From SG8-41 sp036397875 (GTDB taxonomy: Bacteria > Pseudomonadota > Gammaproteobacteria > Burkholderiales > SG8-41), in assembly GCA_036397875.1 (NCBI GenBank), contig DASWIC010000105.1, positions 1-19,901 on the forward strand: a stretch of 19,901 nucleotides of DNA, in the 5' to 3' direction. The stretch's first letter is position 1; each line of letters begins with the position of its first letter. This document shows positions 15,201 through 19,901 of this stretch, piece after piece. A program made the translations under genes and the position numbers. The notes below the pieces were generated by a model, which worked only from the letters and a program-made list of their open reading frames with translations, was not told the DNA's origin and ran no database searches.

Positions 15201-15548
15201 TCAGAGCTTGCTGTTCAGCTTGAGCGAGTACTGCTCCTGCAGGTAAAGCTCGATCAGGCGGGTTCCTCTGCCGTCGATTTCCACGACCTTCGTGCCCATG
15301 CCGTTGGAGCTAACGTGCCTCACCTCGATACTGCAGTTGAGCGACCTCCCCGGGAACAGCTCGCACCGGAATTCGAGGACCTGCCCGACTGAAAGCTCCT
15401 TGCTGCACAGGATCAGAAAGCCGCTGTCGCTCATGTCCTGGACCATGCACGGGAACCAGTCCTCGCCGGCATGCAGCGTGCCGCCCTTCAACGATCCCCG
15501 CTCCCGCACCGCGATACGCGCCTCCGCGCGCAACTCACGACCTTTCAT
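15201..15548 (-). CDS. Small PilZ-domain protein
   Basis: PilZ domains bind the second messenger c-di-GMP and relay it to partners controlling motility, secretion or surface structures. This 115-residue protein is a single PilZ domain. It has RAEAR (R7 and R11, the RxxxR loop) and DMSDSG (38-43, the D/NxSxxG motif), so the ligand-binding residues are intact. The strands continue with FLILCSKELSVGQVLEFRCEL, and the fold ends in a helix with IELYLQEQYSLKL. The ATG at 15548 has a clear GGGGAG site. It lies 24 bp downstream of the TctC-type gene on the same strand and converges on the ParB-domain gene (28-bp gap). It may ride on the catabolic operon transcript. Its partner is not evident. Confidence 0.85.
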   Translation of the reverse strand: MKGRELRAEARIAVRERGSLKGGTLHAGEDWFPCMVQDMSDSGFLILCSKELSVGQVLEFRCELFPGRSLNCSIEVRHVSSNGMGTKVVEIDGRGTRLIELYLQEQYSLKLNSKL

Positions 15549-15572
15549 GACGCGCTCCCCTGGCGATCGAGC

Positions 15573-16538
15573 CTATTGCGGCTGGATTCCCACCGTTTTG
15601 ACGATCTTCCCGTAGCGCTCGGCATCCTGCTTGACGCGAGCGTGGAACGCCGCCGGCGGCATGCCGATCGCTTCCGCGCCGCCGATCGTCGCAAAACGCT
15701 CCCTCACGTCCGGGAATTTCAGCATGTCGGCCGACACCGAGTACAGCTGGTTGATGATGCTCTTCGGCGTGCCCTTGGGAACGAAGAAGCCGACCCAGAT
15801 GGATGCGTCAACATTGGGGATGCCGCCTTCCTGCGCCGACGGCCAGTCCGGGGTCTGTGCCGTCCGCTTGGCAGTGGTGATGCCGAGCACCTTCACCCGC
15901 TTGGCTTGGAGATGCGGCGTTACGCCCGGCAGTCCTGCGATGGTCCAGACGACCTCGTTCGTCGCCACGGCGGAGACGGCCGGGGCGCCACCCTTGTAGG
16001 GAATGTGCAGCATCTTGACGCCAGCAGCCACCGCCAGCCACTCGCTGGCGAGGTGATTGACGGATCCATTGCCCGGGGAGCCGAAGGTCACCGCGCCGGG
16101 CTTGGCTTTCGCCGCCGCGACGAGATCTTTGAAGCTGTTGATCGGTGACCGGCTGTTGACCACCACGATCATCGGCGCGTCGCTCAGCATCACAACGGCT
16201 TCGAAGTCGCGGTCGAGCTCGAAGGGCACGCCCTTGAACACGAACGGGCTGACCGCGAACTCACCCGTGTGGGCGGAAAGAATCGTGTAGCCGTCTGGCG
16301 CGCCGCGCGCGGCGATGCCCACCGCGATAAAGCCGTTGCCACCGGGCCGGTTGTCCACCACGAATTGCCATCCCAGGCGCTCGCTGATCTTGTTGGTGAC
16401 GATGCGGGTCGTCGTGTCCACCACGCCGCCCGGCGCGTACGGCACCAGCACCCGTATCGGCTTCCTCGGATATTGCTGCGCCGCGGCTGCGGCGCACAGT
16501 ACCAGGGACATCAGGCCAGCGGCCAATGCTCGGATCAT
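15573..16538 (-). CDS. Tripartite tricarboxylate transporter-type (Bug/TctC) substrate-binding receptor
   Basis: This is a periplasmic solute receptor of the Bug family, which is greatly expanded in Burkholderiales and binds carboxylates such as citrate, amino acids or aromatic acids. The signal peptide (MIRALAAGLMSLVLCAAAAA) is followed by the standard mature start YPRKPIRVLVPYAPGG. Other family motifs are VVDNRPGGNGFIAVG, GYTILSAHT, FGSPGNGSVNHLASEWL, HIPYKGGAPAVSAV, and a C-terminal GVKQDAERYG-like helix (RVKQDAERYGKIV). At 321 residues the length is normal. AGGAGG (16553-16548) lies 9 bases from this ATG and 6 from a GTG at 16541, so either may be used. TctA/TctB membrane partners are not present. 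It follows ubiD by about 45 bp and is probably co-transcribed. Confidence 0.93.
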   Translation of the reverse strand: MIRALAAGLMSLVLCAAAAAQQYPRKPIRVLVPYAPGGVVDTTTRIVTNKISERLGWQFVVDNRPGGNGFIAVGIAARGAPDGYTILSAHTGEFAVSPFVFKGVPFELDRDFEAVVMLSDAPMIVVVNSRSPINSFKDLVAAAKAKPGAVTFGSPGNGSVNHLASEWLAVAAGVKMLHIPYKGGAPAVSAVATNEVVWTIAGLPGVTPHLQAKRVKVLGITTAKRTAQTPDWPSAQEGGIPNVDASIWVGFFVPKGTPKSIINQLYSVSADMLKFPDVRERFATIGGAEAIGMPPAAFHARVKQDAERYGKIVKTVGIQPQ

Positions 16539-16586
16539 CACTGTTTTCCTCCTAAGTCTCGTGTTTCAATGCTTCTGACTTCTGCC

Positions 16587-18041
16587 TTAGAAAAGGTCCT
16601 TCCACTTGGCGCGGACCTTTTCCTGCAGCTCCTTGCTCGCCTCCGCGACCTCGGGAAACTCGTGGAGGTGGTCGTAGGGCCGGCAGGCGTCGATGATCGC
16701 CTTCGAGCTGAACGGCGCCTGGTAGGGGTACGCGACGTACATCGGATCGTTCTTCGATCCCATGCCGCGCTGGATGATGTCGATGTCCACCACCGGATCG
16801 GTGCGCGTCGCGACCGCCCACATCACCTCCTGGAGATTGGACGGATCGATGTCCTCGTCCACCACCACCGAGTAGCGCGACATGTAGGCGGCGACACCGC
16901 ATTGGTTCAGGATGTGGCCCGCCTGCCTGGCGTGGCCGGCATAGCGCTGCTTGATCGCCACCACGTTGAACATCCGCGCGCCACCGATTTCGTGCGCCCA
17001 GACTGCCTTCACGTCGGGCACGCCCGCGGCGAGGAGCGCGTCGAACAGCATGGCCGAGCGCATCACCGCCTTCGAGTACGAATAGTCGTTGGGCGGCTTG
17101 GCGGGCGGGCTCCCCACCATGATCGGATCGTTCCGGTAATAGATGCGCTCGATCTTGACCGCGGGCGCCGTTCCCGCCTTCCCCGGGTAGTAGCCGTGGA
17201 ATTCCCCGAACGGCCCTTCGGTGCGCACGTCGCCGGGGTGCGCCCAGCCCTCGAGCACGATCTCGGACGCGGCGGGTATCGGCAGGCCGGTCAGCTGCCC
17301 TTTCACGACTGACACCGGCTCCCCGAGGATCGCGCCGATATAGTTGTACTCGCACATGCCGAACGGAACCTCGATGCCCGATATCAGGTAGCCGAGCGGA
17401 TCGCAGCCGCACACGATCGCCACGGGAAACGGTTTGCCCGCCTTCATGTACTTCTCATACTGGATGGCGCCGTGCTTCCCCGGCACCATATCGAGCCCGA
17501 CGGTGGTGCGATCGTGAACCTGCACGCGGTAGGTGCCCACGTTCACCCAGTCGGAATCGAAGTCCTTCGTCACCACGCAGCAGCCGGTGCCGATGTAGCG
17601 CCCGCCGTCCTTCTCGTGCCAGAAGGGCGACGGGAAAACGAGAATGTCGACCGTACCGTCGCCTTTGATGTTCTCGAGCACGGGGCCCTTCTCGATGGTC
17701 ACGGGATCGTACTTGGGCGCCTCCGACTGCCAGAACGCGGGCTTGCCGCGCAGCTTCTGCACCAGCGAGTGGTGCGATTTCTCGATGCCGAGGCGCAGGA
17801 TGGTCGAGAGCTTGCCCGGGCTGCTGGTGCTGCACGTGAGGACGCGAAATCCCCGGGGGTAGCCCGCGATCTCGTCGAAGAGCAGCGCCGGCGGCGATTC
17901 CTTCTTGACGTTCATCTCGCTGATCGCGCCCAGCTCCAGGTTCCAGTCCGCGCCGCGCACGTCCTTCACCTCGCCGAGCTTGCGCGCCTCCTCGAGCCAG
18001 GCGCGGAGGTCGAGCGGGTTGCCTTTCTCAGATCGTCTCAT
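16587..18041 (-). CDS. UbiD-family prenylated-FMN-dependent decarboxylase
   Basis: UbiD-family enzymes catalyse reversible decarboxylation of aromatic or unsaturated acids using prenyl-FMN made by UbiX. The 484 residues match the family length. Active-site residues can be placed by motif: Arg172 in NVGTYRVQVHD, and Glu275 and Glu280 in EGPFGEFHGYY, the E-R-E constellation of Fdc1/UbiD. The metal/phosphate-binding stretch DWVNVGTYR and the conserved PFGMCEYNYIGAILGEPV are also present. It starts 6 bp after the stop of the 2Fe-2S subunit gene and has no evident ribosome site, so it probably depends on translational coupling. No ubiX is in the window. The adjacent molybdenum hydroxylase suggests catabolism of an aromatic or heteroaromatic carboxylate. 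The substrate cannot be read from the sequence. Confidence 0.93.
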   Translation of the reverse strand: MRRSEKGNPLDLRAWLEEARKLGEVKDVRGADWNLELGAISEMNVKKESPPALLFDEIAGYPRGFRVLTCSTSSPGKLSTILRLGIEKSHHSLVQKLRGKPAFWQSEAPKYDPVTIEKGPVLENIKGDGTVDILVFPSPFWHEKDGGRYIGTGCCVVTKDFDSDWVNVGTYRVQVHDRTTVGLDMVPGKHGAIQYEKYMKAGKPFPVAIVCGCDPLGYLISGIEVPFGMCEYNYIGAILGEPVSVVKGQLTGLPIPAASEIVLEGWAHPGDVRTEGPFGEFHGYYPGKAGTAPAVKIERIYYRNDPIMVGSPPAKPPNDYSYSKAVMRSAMLFDALLAAGVPDVKAVWAHEIGGARMFNVVAIKQRYAGHARQAGHILNQCGVAAYMSRYSVVVDEDIDPSNLQEVMWAVATRTDPVVDIDIIQRGMGSKNDPMYVAYPYQAPFSSKAIIDACRPYDHLHEFPEVAEASKELQEKVRAKWKDLF

Positions 18042-18043
18042 GC

Positions 18044-18062
18044 GCGTCTATCGGCGTCTATC
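18044..18062. repeat. Tandem 10-bp repeat at the 2Fe-2S/ubiD junction
   Basis: GCGTCTATC occurs twice with a 10-base period on the plus strand (18044-18052 and 18054-18062). It spans the last codons and stop of the 2Fe-2S gene and reaches into the leader of ubiD. The duplication supplies the basic tail DRRR of the upstream protein. Confidence 0.6.
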
Positions 18063-18545
18063 TGCGGTCGACTTCCGGTCCTGCCGCATCCGTGCGGCTA
18101 GCTTAACCGCTTCGATGATTTCGGGATAGGCGGCGCAGCGGCAGAGGTTGCCGGAAAGGTAATGCCGGATCTCGTCCTCCGTGGGGTCCGGCTTCTCGTC
18201 CAGCAGCTGACGCGCCATCAGGACGAAGCCGGGCGTGCAGAAGCCGCACTGAAACGCGCCGCGCGCGATGAACGCTTCCTGCACCGCGTCGAGCCCCGCG
18301 CCCGGCGCAGACTGCTCGATCGTCGACACTTCAGCGCCGTCCACGAACGCGGCCAGGTACAGGCAACCGGATACCGCGGCCCCGTTCACGAGCACCGTGC
18401 AGCAGCCGCACAGCCCCTCCCCGCAGCTTTCCCGCGCGCCGTTGAGGCTGAACCGGTTCTGGAGCAGCTCGACGAGGTTCCAGTGCGGCGGAACCTCTGC
18501 GGAAACCGCTTCGCCGTTCAGCGTGAACTTGATGGTTCTCGTCAT
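18048..18545 (-). CDS. 2Fe-2S subunit of a xanthine dehydrogenase-family molybdenum hydroxylase
   Basis: This small subunit carries two 2Fe-2S clusters that pass electrons from the molybdenum centre. The 165 residues have the plant-ferredoxin-type cluster in the first half: C41, C46 and C49 in CGEGLCGCC, and C61 in CLYLAA. The CO-dehydrogenase-type helical cluster is in the second half: C100 and C103 in CGFCTPG, and C135 and C137 in LCRCAAYPEI. All eight ligands are present, and the length is standard (about 150-170). ATG 18545 directly follows an in-frame GTG at 18548. The leader consists of TGACGAG repeats with no strong ribosome site. It lies downstream of the large-subunit gene, from which it is separated by a palindromic element, and 6 bp upstream of ubiD. 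No FAD subunit is present in the window. Confidence 0.94.
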   Translation of the reverse strand: MTRTIKFTLNGEAVSAEVPPHWNLVELLQNRFSLNGARESCGEGLCGCCTVLVNGAAVSGCLYLAAFVDGAEVSTIEQSAPGAGLDAVQEAFIARGAFQCGFCTPGFVLMARQLLDEKPDPTEDEIRHYLSGNLCRCAAYPEIIEAVKLAARMRQDRKSTADRRR

Positions 18546-18547
18546 CA

Positions 18548-18642
18548 CTCGTCACTCGTCACCGAATCCCCCCTTCCCCCCCTTTGCCAAAGGGGGGAGA
18601 CATGAACATGTCGGGGGGATTTCATTTCCCGTACCTCGTCAC
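18548..18642. repeat. Nested palindromic element flanked by 8-bp direct repeats
   Basis: Three palindromes are nested here. An outer pair is AATCCCCCC (18565-18573) with GGGGGGATT (18613-18621). Inside are a 10-bp perfect stem, CCCCCCTTTG with CAAAGGGGGG, around one base (18577-18597), and GACATG-AA-CATGTC (18599-18612). CTCGTCAC flanks the element on both sides: two overlapping copies at 18548-18562 on the left and one at 18635-18642 on the right, the latter spanning the large-subunit stop. This looks like a REP/MITE-type insertion. No transposase is present. In the transcript it would fold between the two hydroxylase cistrons. Confidence 0.65.
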
Positions 18643-19901
18643 TCCTCCCGAAGCGGCTTCCCCTGCTTCGCACGCAGCGCGCGGTACACCGCTTCGGCCG
18701 TCAGCGGAAGCGAGGTGAGCCGCACGCCGACTGCGTCGTCGATCGCGTTGGCAACAGCCGGCGAAACACCGAACGTCCCGGTCTCGCCCACGCCCTTGGC
18801 GCCGAAAGGCCCGGTGATCTGCACGGCGTCCACCGCTTCGTTCGTGATGGCGGGAGGCAAGTCCAGCATCCCCGGAATCTTGTACCCGGCGAGCGATGCG
18901 TTGGTGCACTGCCCGGCCTGGAACTCCATCTTCTCGAACAGCGTGAATCCCATCTGCATGATCGCGGCGCCGGAGAGCTGCGTGTCCACGATCGCCGGGT
19001 TGACCGGCCGGCCGACGTCCGCAACGTTGACGAGCCGCGTGATTTTCACCTGGCCAGTCTCGGTGTCCACTTCGACCTCCACTCCGGTCGCGCCGACCAT
19101 CCAGAACGGCGTCGCGTTCTCCGTGAGGCCGGTTTCGTGGTCCGGCGACTGGTAGCTGGGGACGAAGCTGCCGGTGCCCACGATGTTGCCGGCCTGCATC
19201 CCGTACTTCTTGCGGAAGATGTCCGGGATCGGCGTCGTCTCCGCGGCGAGCCCCAGCTCGCGCGCAAGCGCCAGCAGCTTGTCGCGGGTGTCCTCGGCGG
19301 CGAGCTTCACGGCGTTGCCCATGTGATACATCGAGCGCGAGCCGAGCGTCGCCATGTCGTAGGGCGTGACATCCGTATCCGGATGCACGACCGTGATGGA
19401 CTCGATCGGGACCCCGAGCACTTCCGAGACGATCTGCACCATCGCCGTGTCGGAGCCTTGCCCCATGTCCACGGTGCTGGAGTAGAGGGAGCAGCTCCCG
19501 TCGGCGTAGAGATTGACGATTGCGACTGACGTCGTGGGCGAGATGACAGCCTTGAAGCCAATCGCGATGCCGCGGCCGCGGCGCACCGTGCCGCTCCCCC
19601 GGTCGAAGGGCTTGGCCCAGTCCATGCGCGCCGCCACGCGCTCGAGCACCTTGTCGATCGCGGCGTCCCGCATCAACGTGCCGGTCGCCTGGGCGCGGCC
19701 TTCGCGCAGGATGTTCCGGCGCCGGAATTCGACCGGATCGATCTTCATCTCGCGCGCGATCATGTCGGTGTGGCCCTCGTACGCCCATACCAGCTGCGGG
19801 ATGCCGAAGCCGCGCAGCGCGCCCGCCGGGGGCAGGTTCGTGTAGAGCGCGAACGAGTCGATGTGCACGTTTTCGATGTCGTAGGGCCCCGCGGCGGTGA
19901 A
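18639..19901 (-). CDS. Molybdopterin-binding large subunit of a xanthine dehydrogenase-family hydroxylase (5' end cut by window)
   Basis: This is the catalytic subunit that hydroxylates an aromatic, heteroaromatic or related substrate at a molybdenum cofactor. The visible 420 residues are the C-terminal half of a family usually 750-800 long; the frame is open to the right edge, starting FTAAGPYDIENVHIDS. Visible cofactor motifs are PPAGALRGFGIPQ (the Arg loop of xanthine dehydrogenase-like enzymes, unlike the CSFR loop of CO dehydrogenase), STVDMGQGSDTAM (Gln at the cofactor), and GAKGVGETGTFG, whose Glu, about 47 residues from the end, is the catalytic base. The C-terminus LTAEAVYRALRA is typical. 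The gene precedes the 2Fe-2S gene, and together they form the hydroxylase core. The substrate is unknown. Confidence 0.94.
   Translation of the reverse strand, partial: FTAAGPYDIENVHIDSFALYTNLPPAGALRGFGIPQLVWAYEGHTDMIAREMKIDPVEFRRRNILREGRAQATGTLMRDAAIDKVLERVAARMDWAKPFDRGSGTVRRGRGIAIGFKAVISPTTSVAIVNLYADGSCSLYSSTVDMGQGSDTAMVQIVSEVLGVPIESITVVHPDTDVTPYDMATLGSRSMYHMGNAVKLAAEDTRDKLLALARELGLAAETTPIPDIFRKKYGMQAGNIVGTGSFVPSYQSPDHETGLTENATPFWMVGATGVEVEVDTETGQVKITRLVNVADVGRPVNPAIVDTQLSGAAIMQMGFTLFEKMEFQAGQCTNASLAGYKIPGMLDLPPAITNEAVDAVQITGPFGAKGVGETGTFGVSPAVANAIDDAVGVRLTSLPLTAEAVYRALRAKQGKPLREE

Noticed and set aside
18577..18597. The GC-rich stem as a plain intrinsic terminator of the hydroxylase large-subunit gene
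   Set aside because: No run of T follows the stem on the minus strand, and the gene for the partner subunit is directly downstream. A repeat element explains the outer palindrome and flanking duplications better.
18639..19901. Carbon monoxide dehydrogenase (coxL/coxS) identity for the molybdenum enzyme
   Set aside because: The visible active-site loop reads GALRGFGIPQ, and the CSFR loop of CO dehydrogenase is absent; a UbiD decarboxylase neighbour also points to an organic acid substrate.

Overview
The window is strongly GC-rich, densely coded DNA that looks like a betaproteobacterium, most likely Burkholderiales or a close relative. The evidence is the gene order of the type II secretion (T2SS, gsp) cluster, a Bug/TctC-type periplasmic receptor, and the overall gene style. 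The lineage is inferred from gene content; no rRNA or tRNA is present to confirm it.

Region 1 (1-10644) is an almost complete T2SS locus. On the minus strand, read from 9945 down to the left edge, it runs gspG-H-I-J-K-L-M-N-D-E-F. GspF is cut by the window edge. Most junctions from gspG to gspN are ATGA/GTGA overlaps or gaps of a few bases, which points to one translationally coupled operon. A gap of about 130 bp before gspD may hold an internal promoter for gspDEF. gspC is transcribed divergently on the plus strand, and the 200 bp between gspG and gspC carries one good sigma70-like promoter for each direction. Together these genes encode the outer-membrane secretin (D), inner-membrane platform (C, F, L, M), ATPase (E), pseudopilus (G-K) and accessory GspN. 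The prepilin peptidase GspO is not in view.

Region 2 (10654-14054, minus strand) holds two predicted outer-membrane lipoproteins. One is a 748-residue YVTN-type beta-propeller protein ending in a CFIATAAYGS ('CFI-box') C-terminal region; its stop lies 9 bp from the convergent gspC stop. The other is a putative HExxH zinc metallopeptidase. Between them, upstream of the propeller gene, are four tandem 11-bp units that look like an operator for an OmpR/PhoB-type response regulator.

Region 3 (14180-15548) has a plus-strand ParB-domain protein with a basic, histone-like N-terminal tail, facing a small minus-strand PilZ protein that retains the c-di-GMP-binding residues.

Region 4 (15573-19901, minus strand) looks like a catabolic module. 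In transcription order it has a molybdenum hydroxylase large subunit (5' end cut by the right edge), its 2Fe-2S subunit, a UbiD-type prenyl-FMN decarboxylase, and a TctC/Bug substrate receptor. A nested-palindrome element flanked by an 8-bp direct repeat lies between the two hydroxylase subunits.

No gene-free stretch exceeds about 200 bp. I found no RNA gene, CRISPR array, transposase or convincing intrinsic terminator. The best candidates for new biology are the CFI-box lipoprotein beside the T2SS, its 11-bp repeat operator, and the palindromic insertion.
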